DNA of 64,000 bases. Origin: Corynebacterium yonathiae. GTDB lineage: Bacteria > Actinomycetota > Actinomycetes > Mycobacteriales > Mycobacteriaceae. The notes below the pieces were generated by a model. That model saw only the letters and a list, made by a program, of their open reading frames with translations, made no database searches and had not been told where the DNA came from. Of the stretch, positions 8,073 to 16,512 are shown one piece after another (the first letter of the stretch is position 1; every line of letters starts with the position of its first letter). The stretch is taken from the NCBI RefSeq assembly GCF_027570195.1, contig NZ_JAKMUZ010000003.1, forward strand, positions 1-64,000. Reading direction: 5' to 3'. The position numbers and the translations under genes are program-made.

Positions 8073-8125
8073 GAGACTGTTAATCCTTTTCAGCGTTAAA
8101 AATGGAAAATATCGTTACATACCTG

Positions 8126-8163
8126 CGCCCCCAAAGCGCGAATCGATTGCGGCAGTGGGGGCG
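8126..8163 (-). other. Intercistronic hairpin between pstS and pstC
   Basis: CGCCCCCA pairs with TGGGGGCG over 22 nt that include a smaller stem. There is no U tract, so it is more likely an mRNA-stabilising or partial-termination element favouring pstS over pstCAB than a full terminator. Confidence 0.55.
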
Positions 8164-8193
8164 GGAGGTACTAAGCTTCTACAGCTTTAGCGC

Positions 8194-9297
8194 TTACTGC
8201 AGAGCGTCAACAGCAGCCTTCAGCTTATCCAGGTGAGCACCCTCAACCGGGATGAAGCCCTGCTCAGCCAGCTGGTCATCCTGGTGATCCAGGACGGTGG
8301 TGAAGAAGGACTTGACCAGCTTGGAGGTCTCTTCGTCGTAGCCCTTGGAGCAGACGATGTTGTAGGTGGTCAGAATGAGCGGGTATGCACCCTCGTTATC
8401 GGAGGAGAACAGTGCCTCAGAGTCAACCACCATGTTGTGTTCGGAGTCGGTCTCCTTGAATTCCAGGTTCTCCAGAGCCTTGTTAACGGACTCGGTGGAA
8501 AGCTCGACTGGGCCGTGGCCGAAGTCAATCTTGGCTTTCTTGACGCCGTCGCCTTCCTTCTGGTCTGCGAAGCCAGCCTCGACATAGGTGATAGCACCGT
8601 CGATGTTTGCAACCTGGTCAGCAACACCGGCGGAACCGTTAGCGCCCTCACCAACAGCATCCGGGAACTGCTTGCCCTCGGAGTCCCAGTTACCGGTAGC
8701 GGCCTTCAGGAACTTCTGGAAGTTTGCGGAGGTACCGGACTCGTCGGAACGGAAGATGACAGTGATGTCCTTGTCCGGCAGGTCGGTGCCCTCGTTGTCA
8801 GCGGCAATAGCCTTGTCGTTCCACTTCTTGATTTCACCCTTGAAGATCTTGCCCAGGGTCTCGGTGGAAAGGTTGATCTCGGTGTCACCCAAGTTGTAGG
8901 CGATTGCAACCGGACCGATGGTGGTTGGCAGGTGCCATGCCTCGTTTCCATCGCAACGCTCAGCAGCAGCCTCAACCTCGCCCTCGTCTTCCTTCAGGGC
9001 AGAGTCAGAACCAGCGAAGTCAGCCTGGCCGTTGGTGAAGGCCTCAACGCCGGCGCCGGAACCGGAAGCATTGTAGGACAGGGAAGCGTCTGGGTGATCC
9101 TCAGAGAACGCGGTCTGGAAGTAAGACATTGCGTTCTGCTGGGAGGACGCGCCGTCGCCGACGAGCTCGCCGGAGACGTCCTCGCCACCAGCGGAATCGG
9201 AGGAAGAGCCAGACTCCTCAGAGCAAGCTACGAGAGCGGTAGAGGTGGCGGCTACGATGCCGAAGATTGCGGCGGTGCGCTTGAAGTTGCGAATCAC
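8194..9297 (-). CDS. pstS: Phosphate-binding lipoprotein PstS
   Basis: A 367-residue substrate-binding protein delivering phosphate to PstCA. The signal peptide ends in LVAC with the lipidated Cys25, followed by a Ser/Gly/Glu linker. Phosphate-binding loops are seen at GDGASSQQ, SYNASGSGAGVEAF and FRSDESGTSANFQKFL. The start is GTG with GAAAGG 8 nt upstream. It is the first gene of the pst operon. A leader of more than 100 nt with a hairpin, and GTTCACC repeats farther upstream, point to phosphate control. Confidence 0.97.
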   Translation of the reverse strand: MIRNFKRTAAIFGIVAATSTALVACSEESGSSSDSAGGEDVSGELVGDGASSQQNAMSYFQTAFSEDHPDASLSYNASGSGAGVEAFTNGQADFAGSDSALKEDEGEVEAAAERCDGNEAWHLPTTIGPVAIAYNLGDTEINLSTETLGKIFKGEIKKWNDKAIAADNEGTDLPDKDITVIFRSDESGTSANFQKFLKAATGNWDSEGKQFPDAVGEGANGSAGVADQVANIDGAITYVEAGFADQKEGDGVKKAKIDFGHGPVELSTESVNKALENLEFKETDSEHNMVVDSEALFSSDNEGAYPLILTTYNIVCSKGYDEETSKLVKSFFTTVLDHQDDQLAEQGFIPVEGAHLDKLKAAVDALQ

Positions 9298-9368
9298 GGG
9301 AAAACCCTTTCCGGTGCAGATCAGAGATTGATTGTCCGAGGAAACCGCATCTCCTAGAGAGATATTTC

Positions 9369-9403
9369 CTGCATCCCGCTCCGCCTTCTGGGGCGAGATG
9401 CAG
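9369..9403 (-). other. Hairpin in the pstS 5' leader
   Basis: On the minus strand CTGCATCTCG pairs with CGGGATGCAG (one T-G) around 15 nt that can themselves pair CGCC with GGCG. There is no U tract. It lies about 70-105 nt upstream of the pstS start codon. Confidence 0.5.
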
Positions 9404-9461
9404 GTGCACAGGCGCGGTTAACTCACAGGGTGTAAAGCTATCCGCAGGATCTGACCAAAAG

Positions 9462-9489
9462 GGTGCCAAGAGGTGAACACTGGGTGAAC
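9462..9489 (-). promoter_or_regulatory. PHO-box-like direct repeats upstream of pstS
   Basis: On the minus strand GTTCACC occurs at 9489-9483 and again at 9478-9472, exactly 11 bp apart, with a degenerate third unit TGGCACC at 9468-9462. Eleven-bp-spaced GTTCACC units are the Streptomyces PHO box, and C. glutamicum PhoR also binds direct repeats of 11-bp period. A possible -10 box, TAGCTT, lies 21 nt downstream. Confidence 0.7.
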
Positions 9490-9511
9490 AAACGCGGCTC
9501 ACCCCATGACT

Positions 9512-10429
9512 TTAATCACACGCACCCCATACGACGTGTTCTTCATCAACCTTAAACCCTAGGCGCTCGTACGCCTTCAGCGCCGGATCATTGTCCGCTT
9601 CCACATAAAGAATTACCCGCTGAGCTCCCTTTTCCACCATTCGGCGCAGGCCAATCTGCAACAGCGGCCCGCCCAATTTCTTGCCGCGATAGTTCTCAGC
9701 CAAACCCACTACGTAGACCTCGCCGAATCCCGGTGTTTCCTCCACATGCCATTTGGTCCAGTGGAAACCGGCGAGGACCGGATCACCGGCCGTATCCCAC
9801 AAGAAAAGCAGGTCAGAGGGATCAAACCAATCCGCTTCCATGCCGCGGTGCAGGCGATCTAGATCCCAGCCGCCTTGCTCGGGATGCCAGGAAAAGGCCT
9901 CGTTATTGACCTCGAGCCACTGCTTTTCCACAAAGTCCTTGCCCCATCTATTTACCGCCTCGGAGTAATTAAGGGCGGTCAAAGGCAAGTCTTCCGGTTG
10001 GGCAGCCGCCGCGAGCTCTTCTCCCCCAATGCCCATGACCACTAGCTTGCGGATGACCTGCAGGTCACGGGAGCGTGCCAAAGCCTGTGCGGCCGGCAGG
10101 TTCCCGTGGGCCCAGACTTGGAGGTGGGAGGTTTCCGCGGCGGCGTCGTAAAGCGAGGCGCCATAGCCCTGCCCGCGGAATTCAGGAGCGATAAACAGCT
10201 CGGCCGTGGAACCCTCCACGCCCGCAGCGCCGCACGGATGCTCGCCTACCCAGGCCACCAAATGGCGGTGCTGCAGGCGGGAATCGGTCAGGCCATTAAG
10301 GAATTGCTCTGAAAGGGGCACCATTCCATCCGCACGTTCGGCCTGCGCAGCCAGCGCTTCAATGCGGCGGGCAAGTTCCGGAGCGTCTGGCAGGTTTTCT
10401 TCCGTAATCTTAAAGGCATTGCTAGTCAT
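9512..10429 (-). CDS. mshD: Mycothiol synthase (acetyl-CoA:Cys-GlcN-Ins N-acetyltransferase)
   Basis: A 305-residue protein of two GNAT domains, about residues 1-140 and 150-305. MshD acetylates the cysteine amine of Cys-GlcN-Ins, the last step of mycothiol synthesis. The C-terminal domain holds the acetyl-CoA loop VGLAENYRGKKLGGPLLQIGL and ends YVEADNDPALKAYERLGFK. The N-terminal domain has a second loop, IAPEFRGQGYGASLYDAA. TATTCT ends 7 nt before the ATG with no SD, implying a leaderless mRNA. It lies upstream of pstS on the same strand but is separated from it by the pst promoter region. Confidence 0.95.
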   Translation of the reverse strand: MTSNAFKITEENLPDAPELARRIEALAAQAERADGMVPLSEQFLNGLTDSRLQHRHLVAWVGEHPCGAAGVEGSTAELFIAPEFRGQGYGASLYDAAAETSHLQVWAHGNLPAAQALARSRDLQVIRKLVVMGIGGEELAAAAQPEDLPLTALNYSEAVNRWGKDFVEKQWLEVNNEAFSWHPEQGGWDLDRLHRGMEADWFDPSDLLFLWDTAGDPVLAGFHWTKWHVEETPGFGEVYVVGLAENYRGKKLGGPLLQIGLRRMVEKGAQRVILYVEADNDPALKAYERLGFKVDEEHVVWGACD

Positions 10430-10462
10430 AAGCCCCAGAATACGTAGGGTAAGAATGGAGGG

Positions 10463-11290
10463 GTGAGTGTTCTAAAGATTGATCGGCGCATCGCGCACGT
10501 CCTCCTCGGTGTGTGCGTGCTGATCGCGGCCTGGGTAGCGGATGCATGCGTGGCAATGCACGCGGAGCACAAGGTGGCGCAGGCCGTGAAGGCCAACTCG
10601 CGGCTAGACAATACGCCAGATGTCTTTATCGGTGGAACCCCGTATGTATGGGCAGCGGCCTCAAAGGAAATCCCTTACCTCGAGGTCAAGGCGCTGGACG
10701 TGGAAGTTCCCAAGCTGGGCATGGTCAATGCCTCTACCGTGCTGCGCGATATTACCGTCACCCCTGAGCAGGTAATGAACGGGGATCTGGAAGGCGCGCC
10801 CGTCTCTACCTACTCGCGCGGCATTTCCTTGGACGGGGTGGCGCTGGGCCGCCTGCTGGGGATTACCGATCTCTCCATCGCTAACCCAGACGATATCTCC
10901 CCGTCCGGCGGCACTTCCGCGGAAGCGGAGCTAACGGGCACCTTGCCTGGCGACGCCCAGAAGTCCACCGCCAAGGTAACCCTCCGCCTAGTGGGGCCGG
11001 AGTTTCGCATGCAGGTCTATGGCACCGACGATGTGCGCCTACAAAAGGCCTTTTCCCTCAACTTCGATACCCGCCAATTACCGCTTCCCGCCCAGGCCAC
11101 GGCGGTGAAGATGCAGGGCGGCACAATTTCTTTCGAAGTACAGCGGCGCAATATTAAGGTGCAACTGGCCCAGCTCTCCCCTCTAGAGATTGAGGGTTCG
11201 GAGCAAAAGGCCGTAGAAGAGGCAGAAAAGAAGGCCGCCGATACCAAACACCGAGTGGGTCCTGCGCCGCAGACTAGCGCAGGCGAATAA
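10463..11290 (+). CDS. LmeA-like phospholipid-binding protein (DUF2993)
   Basis: A 275-residue envelope protein with an uncleaved-looking N-terminal hydrophobic segment (about residues 11-30). The beta-rich DUF2993 fold follows: LEVKALDVEVPKLGMVNASTVLRDITVTPEQVMNGDL ... YSRGISLDGVALGRLLGI ... FEVQRRNIKVQLAQL. Mycobacterial LmeA supports maturation of mannosylated lipoglycans, so a similar role is inferred. The C-terminal 25 residues are charged and Ala-rich. The start is GTG with GGAGG just upstream; a TAGGGT box lies 12 nt farther. Its 3' end overlaps the convergent kinase gene by 17 bp. Confidence 0.8.
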   Translation: MSVLKIDRRIAHVLLGVCVLIAAWVADACVAMHAEHKVAQAVKANSRLDNTPDVFIGGTPYVWAAASKEIPYLEVKALDVEVPKLGMVNASTVLRDITVTPEQVMNGDLEGAPVSTYSRGISLDGVALGRLLGITDLSIANPDDISPSGGTSAEAELTGTLPGDAQKSTAKVTLRLVGPEFRMQVYGTDDVRLQKAFSLNFDTRQLPLPAQATAVKMQGGTISFEVQRRNIKVQLAQLSPLEIEGSEQKAVEEAEKKAADTKHRVGPAPQTSAGE

Positions 11291-12311
11291 AGTCCCGCAG
11301 CACTTCTTTCATCGCGCGCTGATGGACCTCTCTCCTATCCTGCGGGGCGAAGACCTCGATGGCGTCTTTCACGGAGGCCAAGGTAACGGCAGCAAACCGC
11401 CCCTCCGATTCCCCGTCGGCTTGGAAACGCTGCGGCTCGCGGCACACTAGCTCAACGCGCATGGCATCGTCGAAAGCCACCGTTTTTTCCTTGGTGAGTT
11501 TATTCAGCCATCCGCGCTTATCGGCACCGAAAAGGTGCAATAGCCCAACTACGCCGCCGAGCCCGCTAAACTCCTCCAATCCAAAGAGGGCAAGGCCCTC
11601 ATCAAAGGAATTGCGGGGATTAGTCACTACCGGCAGCGGCCCCAGGAAGGTCCACGGGTTGGTATTCGAGGTAAACATCAGCGGTACATCATCCTTGTGG
11701 AGACGCTCGCCGGTGCTGGATTCGGCCGTGACCGCAATGTGTGGAGGGTTCTTCCGTGCGCGGCTCCAGGCCCGAATGGCCACGTTGAGGTAGCGCAGTG
11801 GGGTGGCGGCAAAGCCTTGCTCACGGGCGCGGTCCACGCGTGCCAAAACATCTGCGTCCAAGCCGAAGCCGGCGTTAACGGCAAACCAGCGATCGTTCCA
11901 CGTGCCCAGGTAAATGGTGCGCCGAAGATCCCGCTCGAGCATGCGCGCCAGTACGTGAGTGGCCTCCACCGGAGTGTTGGGAAAACCTAGAGCGCGCACG
12001 AATACATTGGCGGAGCCGGTAGGAATCACGGCCAGCGCCGGGATGGAGTTAGGGTCGGGGCGCTGCCCATCGGCCGGACCAAGGAGTCCGTTGACTACCT
12101 CATTGACGGTGCCATCTCCACCCACGGCGATGATGACGTCATAATCATCCCTGGTCATTCCCTTGACCATTTCTTCAGCGTGGCCGGGGTAATGCGTAAA
12201 TTGCACCTTGAGGTGCAGGCCTTCTACCGCCTGCAGGCAGGGAACGATTTGGCGGAAAAGGGCGTTGGTTTGTGAGGTCGAGTTGGGGTTCGAGATCATC
12301 AATGCATGCAC
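11274..12311 (-). CDS. Diacylglycerol kinase-like lipid kinase
   Basis: A 345-residue soluble lipid kinase of the DagK/YegS/sphingosine-kinase fold. The nucleotide loop GGDGTVNEVVNG lies near residue 70, the earlier SNPNSTSQ fits the first strand, and TGSANVFVRALGFP is the second glycine-rich element. Such enzymes phosphorylate diacylglycerol for phospholipid recycling; the substrate is inferred. I place the start at GTG because TAGACT ends 8 nt before it (leaderless); a TTG nine bases upstream is open but overlaps that box. Confidence 0.88.
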   Translation of the reverse strand: MHALMISNPNSTSQTNALFRQIVPCLQAVEGLHLKVQFTHYPGHAEEMVKGMTRDDYDVIIAVGGDGTVNEVVNGLLGPADGQRPDPNSIPALAVIPTGSANVFVRALGFPNTPVEATHVLARMLERDLRRTIYLGTWNDRWFAVNAGFGLDADVLARVDRAREQGFAATPLRYLNVAIRAWSRARKNPPHIAVTAESSTGERLHKDDVPLMFTSNTNPWTFLGPLPVVTNPRNSFDEGLALFGLEEFSGLGGVVGLLHLFGADKRGWLNKLTKEKTVAFDDAMRVELVCREPQRFQADGESEGRFAAVTLASVKDAIEVFAPQDRREVHQRAMKEVLRDFIRLR

Positions 12312-12319
12312 GAGGCCCA

Positions 12320-12325
12320 AGTCTA
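12320..12325 (-). promoter_or_regulatory. -10 box fixing the lipid kinase start
   Basis: TAGACT on the minus strand is followed by 8 nt and then GTG at 12311. There is no SD. Confidence 0.6.
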
Positions 12326-12364
12326 GTAGTTAAATAGGCGGGTTCACGACTAGGCTGGACGCCC

Positions 12365-13060
12365 ATGAGCGAAAATAATAATGAAACCACCCCCCAAAAC
12401 ATCGAAAGCACCGCGGCTTCCCACCCGGAAAATGATCCGGGAAAGCTCAACGGCAACGATGCCGTGAACCAGGCCGCCGAGCAGTGGAAGGACGCTGCTA
12501 GCCGCAATATCCCGGCTCTCGAGCTGGGCGATACCCCGGTTCCGGACGATACCGCTAACCTGCGTCAGGGCCCATCGCTGCACGACGGCCTGCTGGGACT
12601 GCTCCCCCTCGTCGGTGTCTGGCAGGGTGAGGGCCAGGCACACGATACGCAGGGCAAGGAATATACCTTTGGCCAGCAGCTAGTCATCGCCCATGACGGC
12701 GAAAATTACCTGACCTTTAGCTCCCGCACCTGGAAGATCGATACCGAGGGCAAGCCGGAAGGCCCCTCCGTGCGCGAGACCGGCTTCTGGCGTATCTCGG
12801 AAAAGGATGAAATCGAGGTCACCTACACCTCTTCTACCGGCATCGTGGAAATCTTCTATGGCGAACCATTCAATGACCGTGCATGGCAGCTAGAATCCGC
12901 TTCCACCATGGTCACCGAAACCGGACCGAAGAACCTGGGACCGGGCAAGCGCATGTACGGCCTGATGCCCAATAACAACCTGGGCTGGGTAGACGAGCGC
13001 ATGGTGGATGGCGAAATGCGCCCCTACATGTCTGCGGAGCTCACCCGCATCGCTGGCTAA
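12365..13060 (+). CDS. Ferric nitrobindin-like protein (FABP-like beta-barrel)
   Basis: A 231-residue cytosolic protein. The first 75 residues are acidic and probably disordered; the ten-strand barrel follows, opened by the family signature GVWQGEG. Nitrobindins (THAP4 C-terminal domain, Mtb Rv2717c) bind heme through a His near the C-terminus. No His occurs in the last 80 residues here, the end reading GEMRPYMSAELTRIAG, so this belongs to the corynebacterial variant without the heme ligand. TAGGCT ends 8 nt before the ATG (leaderless). The 3' end overlaps pabC by 4 bp. Confidence 0.88.
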   Translation: MSENNNETTPQNIESTAASHPENDPGKLNGNDAVNQAAEQWKDAASRNIPALELGDTPVPDDTANLRQGPSLHDGLLGLLPLVGVWQGEGQAHDTQGKEYTFGQQLVIAHDGENYLTFSSRTWKIDTEGKPEGPSVRETGFWRISEKDEIEVTYTSSTGIVEIFYGEPFNDRAWQLESASTMVTETGPKNLGPGKRMYGLMPNNNLGWVDERMVDGEMRPYMSAELTRIAG

Positions 13061-13920
13061 GCCCCTAGCGCTGCATCAATAAGGTCTCGGATAACATCCA
13101 CGTTATCCGGGGCCTTTAATTTTTTGTCATTGAGCCGGGTAACGCGGGCGGCAACACGCACCGAGGACACCAGCCATACCGAGTCCGCCTTTTCCAAATA
13201 CTCCACAGTCAGCGGCTTAGCCTTGCAGCGATAGCCCTTTTCTTTGGCGTGGGCGAAGAGGGCTGCCTGCGTGGTGCCAGGCAAGATGCCGCGGCCGGCA
13301 GCGGTGCGCAGTTTCTCCCCTTTGACGGCCACCACGGTCGAGGTGGCCCCTTCCAGGATTTCTCCGGTCTCCGGGTCGGTGAGGATGAGGTCTTCAAAGC
13401 CTTTCTCCCGTGCCATCCGCAGCATCGCCATCGTGGCCGCATAATTGAGGGTCTTGGCGGGCAACTCCTCCGCCACATGCCATAGACGCGGACTGGTCAT
13501 CACAGCTACGCCGTGGGCGCGCTGCTCTAGTACCTTGTCCTCGATTGGTTGGACCACGACCCACGCACTTGGACGCCCCGTGGAGGCGCGCCCGCGAGTG
13601 TACGTCCAAGTACATTTGGCATCTCCGGTCTCGTCCCCGCAGAAGTCCGCGATCGCGAGCCGCGTAGCTTCTTCCCATTTCTCCATGGGCGGTTCCGGCA
13701 AGTTCATGGTGCGCGCGGAGTCGCAAAAGCGCTGCGCGTGCCGTTGCAAATTAGCGGCTTTTCCACCGCGTACGAGCAGGGATTCAAAGATGCCATCGCC
13801 GCGGGTGACCGCGGCATCATCCGCGTAGACGAGAGGCAACGTGGGAAGGTGCCTGCGTACCGACCCTCCAAAGGGCTCCACAACGTAGATAACCGGCTCT
13901 TTTCGCGGCGAAAACTTCAT
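13057..13920 (-). CDS. pabC: Aminodeoxychorismate lyase (class IV PLP enzyme)
   Basis: A 287-residue fold-type IV PLP enzyme. PabC releases pyruvate from 4-amino-4-deoxychorismate to give p-aminobenzoate for folate. The PLP lysine is in AKTLNYAATM, with EGATSTVVAV, GILPGTTQAALF and the C-terminal VSSVR following the family order. A branched-chain or D-amino-acid aminotransferase is the alternative, but the neighbouring YgfZ folate-binding gene favours PabC. CATAAT ends 7 nt before the ATG. It is divergent from ygfZ with 30 bp between starts. Confidence 0.82.
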   Translation of the reverse strand: MKFSPRKEPVIYVVEPFGGSVRRHLPTLPLVYADDAAVTRGDGIFESLLVRGGKAANLQRHAQRFCDSARTMNLPEPPMEKWEEATRLAIADFCGDETGDAKCTWTYTRGRASTGRPSAWVVVQPIEDKVLEQRAHGVAVMTSPRLWHVAEELPAKTLNYAATMAMLRMAREKGFEDLILTDPETGEILEGATSTVVAVKGEKLRTAAGRGILPGTTQAALFAHAKEKGYRCKAKPLTVEYLEKADSVWLVSSVRVAARVTRLNDKKLKAPDNVDVIRDLIDAALGA

Positions 13921-13950
13921 AGTTTTGATTATGCCCTACCATCGGTAGTT

Positions 13951-15015
13951 GTGAGTTATTCTTCGCCTCTTTTGCAGCGCGCCGGTGCCGCAGAGCACCA
14001 GGACGCGACCGTACTCGATGCCCAGGGCGTGGCCTGGCACTATGGCAATCCGCTGGGCGAGCAACGGGCCGCCGATGGCGGCACCATAGTCATTGACCGT
14101 TCCCAACGCCGCGTCATTCGCGTGAGCGGCAAGGATGCCGCCGAGTTCCTTAATAATCTGTTGTCACAAAAGCTGGACAAAGCCCCCGATGGTTTTAATG
14201 CCGGCGCCCTCGACCTCGATGTGCAAGGCCATATTCTCCATCACATGGATATCGTCCGCAGCGGTGACGCCTTTCTTATCGACGTCCCTGCGGCCCAATT
14301 CGACTCCCTTCTTAAGTTCCTCGCCATGATGGTCTTTTGGTCCGAGGTCACCGTAGAGGAAGCCGATATCGCCATCCTCACTCTCCTAGGTGAGACCGAT
14401 ATTCCGCTACCCCCCATGGTGGAGTTTTCCCGCCAGGTGCAGTGGCCGGGAATCAAGCGCTTTGACCTTGGTGTTCCGCGTGAATCCTTGGTCGAGGCCA
14501 CGAAGCTACTGGAGGAATCTGGAGCGCGACTGGCGGGACTTATGGCCTTTACCGCCGAGCGTGTGCGTGCGCGCGAGCCGGAGCTGGCCGCGGATCTGGA
14601 TAATAAGTCCATCCCCCACGAGGTACCGCACTGGATTAGCCGCAGCGCCGATAACCCAGCCCATGTTCACCTCGATAAGGGCTGCTACCGCGGCCAGGAA
14701 ACGGTGGCGCGCGTAGAAAATCTCGGCCGCTCCCCTCGTCTCTTAGTGCAGCTGCATCTCGATGGCTCGGCCCCACAACGGCCAAATGTGGGCGATGACA
14801 TTACTTTCAATGGACGTAAGGTGGGCCGCATCGGCACGATTGTGGATGACTGCGATTTCGGACCCATTGCTCTAGGCCTAGCGAAGCGCTCTGCGCTGGA
14901 CGCCGGCACTCTCGAGGTGGGCGATACCGCGGCGTCTATCGACTCTTCCTCCATCCCCGAAGATGAGGGCCCCAAGGCTGGGCGCGAGGCGGTAAACCGG
15001 CTGCGCGGACGCTAA
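13951..15015 (+). CDS. ygfZ: Folate-binding protein YgfZ (GcvT-like, Fe-S cluster maintenance)
   Basis: A 354-residue paralogue of GcvT. YgfZ uses tetrahydrofolate and a reactive cysteine to support Fe-S enzymes such as MiaB. The diagnostic KGCYRGQE lies near residue 245 and the family's N-terminal VAWHYGNPLGEQRA near residue 25. The frame is open far upstream, but that part is antisense to pabC. The GTG beginning MSYSSPLLQRAG matches the usual corynebacterial N-terminus, and TACCAT ends 8 nt before it. Confidence 0.9.
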   Translation: MSYSSPLLQRAGAAEHQDATVLDAQGVAWHYGNPLGEQRAADGGTIVIDRSQRRVIRVSGKDAAEFLNNLLSQKLDKAPDGFNAGALDLDVQGHILHHMDIVRSGDAFLIDVPAAQFDSLLKFLAMMVFWSEVTVEEADIAILTLLGETDIPLPPMVEFSRQVQWPGIKRFDLGVPRESLVEATKLLEESGARLAGLMAFTAERVRAREPELAADLDNKSIPHEVPHWISRSADNPAHVHLDKGCYRGQETVARVENLGRSPRLLVQLHLDGSAPQRPNVGDDITFNGRKVGRIGTIVDDCDFGPIALGLAKRSALDAGTLEVGDTAASIDSSSIPEDEGPKAGREAVNRLRGR

Positions 15016-15155
15016 ATCTCCCACTAGCTAGGGGGCGGTGCGGAATTTTTTCGTCACACAGGCTATTGTGTCTTACAGGAAGATACACAATAGACAAGCC
15101 GATGGGGCGCCCAAGAATCCCTGGCGCGCCCTACTAACCCAAGGGGGTCATGCAC

Positions 15156-15353
15156 ATGGGACGCGGACGCGCAAAGGCAAAGCAGACCAAAGTTGCACGC
15201 CAGCTCAAGTACAACTCACCCGAGATGGATATCGAGTCCCTACAACGGGAACTCGCTGCACAGCAAGAGGGTGACTCCCGCGATTATGAAGAGGATGACC
15301 CATACGCCGACTACGTCGACGAATGGGATGATGACGACCGCGACGAACGCTAA
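15156..15353 (+). CDS. DUF3073 family small protein
   Basis: A 65-residue protein. The basic N-terminus MGRGRAKAKQTKVARQLKY and the very acidic C-terminus (DYEEDDPYADYVDEWDDDDRDE) are characteristic of DUF3073, conserved across actinobacteria without a known function. The second of two close ATGs is used because AAGGGGG is then 8 nt upstream. It stands alone between ygfZ and purM with a strong terminator after it. Confidence 0.9.
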   Translation: MGRGRAKAKQTKVARQLKYNSPEMDIESLQRELAAQQEGDSRDYEEDDPYADYVDEWDDDDRDER

Positions 15354-15378
15354 TCTTCCGCTCGTCACCGGATAGCTC

Positions 15379-15406
15379 AAGGGCCCTAGGAAATCCTAGG
15401 GCCCTT
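15379..15406. terminator. Terminator between DUF3073 and purM
   Basis: A 12-bp perfect stem, AAGGGCCCTAGG with CCTAGGGCCCTT around AAAT, lies between convergent genes. The T tracts are short on both sides. Confidence 0.75.
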
Positions 15407-15441
15407 CCTCATACTCTCCCCCCGGTAGGGCCAAGGCCCTG

Positions 15442-16494
15442 CTAGAAGTTTGGGTGCTCGCCGTGCATAACCACGCGCGGCTCCTCATCTTCAGCCGTGC
15501 GCACGGTGCCCAGCTCCCACGCATCGATGTGGCGAGCGGTTAGCATCGCCAGGGCCCGGTCGCGGTCTTCGGGGTTGACCACGGCAATCATGCCGACGCC
15601 CATGTTAAAGGTCTTTTCCATCTCCGCCAGCTCCACCTTGCCCACCGAGGAAATGAGCTTGAAGATCTGACCTGGGGTCCAGGTGGCGCGGTTAATATCG
15701 GCCGCTAGGCCCTCCGGGATGACGCGCTCGAGGTTGCCGGCCAGTCCACCGCCAGTGACATGGCAGAAGGTGGATACGGAGCACTCGCTAGCCAAAGCCA
15801 GGCAGTCCTTGGCGTAGATACGGGTGGGCTCCAGGAGCTTCTCCCCGAGGGGACGGCCGAGTTCCTCCACGTGGCCGTCGAGAGGCATCCCAGCCTGCTC
15901 GAGCAGGACGTGGCGGGCCAAGGAGTAACCGTTGGAGTGCAAGCCAGAAGAGCCCATGGCGATGAGCACGTCACCATCACGAACCTTGTCCGGCCCGAGT
16001 ACGCCATCGGCCTCAACGACGCCCACCGCAGTGGCGGAAACGTCATATTCGTTTTCTTCCATCATGCCGGGGTGCTCAGCGGTCTCGCCGCCCAATAGCG
16101 CGGCACCGGCCTGCACACACCCCTCGGCGATGCCCTTGACTACCTCGGCCACCTTTTCCGGCACGACCTTGCCCACGGCAATATAGTCCTGCAAGAAAAG
16201 CGGCTCCGCGCCGCAGACGACGAGATCATCGACGCACATGGCGACCAAGTCGATGCCGATGGTGTCGTGCTTGTCCATGGCCTGGGCCACGGCCAGCTTG
16301 GTGCCAACGCCATCGGAACCCGCGGCCAAGATGGGCTCCTTATAATCGCCGAGCTTAAACAGGCCGGCAAAGCCGCCGAGGCCGCCAAGGACCTCGGGGC
16401 GGGTGGCGCGCTTAGCGTGCGGGGCGAAAAGTTCTACGGCGCGGTCGCCCTCTTCGATGCTGACGCCGGCTGCGGCGTAGGTATTGTCACTCAT
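15442..16494 (-). CDS. purM: Phosphoribosylformylglycinamidine cyclo-ligase PurM
   Basis: A 350-residue AIR synthetase closing the imidazole ring of FGAM with ATP. The family signatures are intact: YAAAGVSIEEGD near the N-terminus, AAGSDGVGTKLAVAQ, IGIDLVAMCVDDLVVCGAEPLFLQDY, LLGGETAEHPGM and HVTGGGLAGNLERV. The start ATG has AAAGGA about 11 nt upstream. It lies 18 nt downstream of purF and is co-transcribed with it. Confidence 0.97.
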   Translation of the reverse strand: MSDNTYAAAGVSIEEGDRAVELFAPHAKRATRPEVLGGLGGFAGLFKLGDYKEPILAAGSDGVGTKLAVAQAMDKHDTIGIDLVAMCVDDLVVCGAEPLFLQDYIAVGKVVPEKVAEVVKGIAEGCVQAGAALLGGETAEHPGMMEENEYDVSATAVGVVEADGVLGPDKVRDGDVLIAMGSSGLHSNGYSLARHVLLEQAGMPLDGHVEELGRPLGEKLLEPTRIYAKDCLALASECSVSTFCHVTGGGLAGNLERVIPEGLAADINRATWTPGQIFKLISSVGKVELAEMEKTFNMGVGMIAVVNPEDRDRALAMLTARHIDAWELGTVRTAEDEEPRVVMHGEHPNF

Positions 16495-16512
16495 GGTTTC
16501 AAAAGTCCTTTG

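Noticed and set aside
13549..13950. N-terminal extension of the ygfZ frame
   Set aside because: It is antisense to pabC and precedes the standard YgfZ N-terminus.
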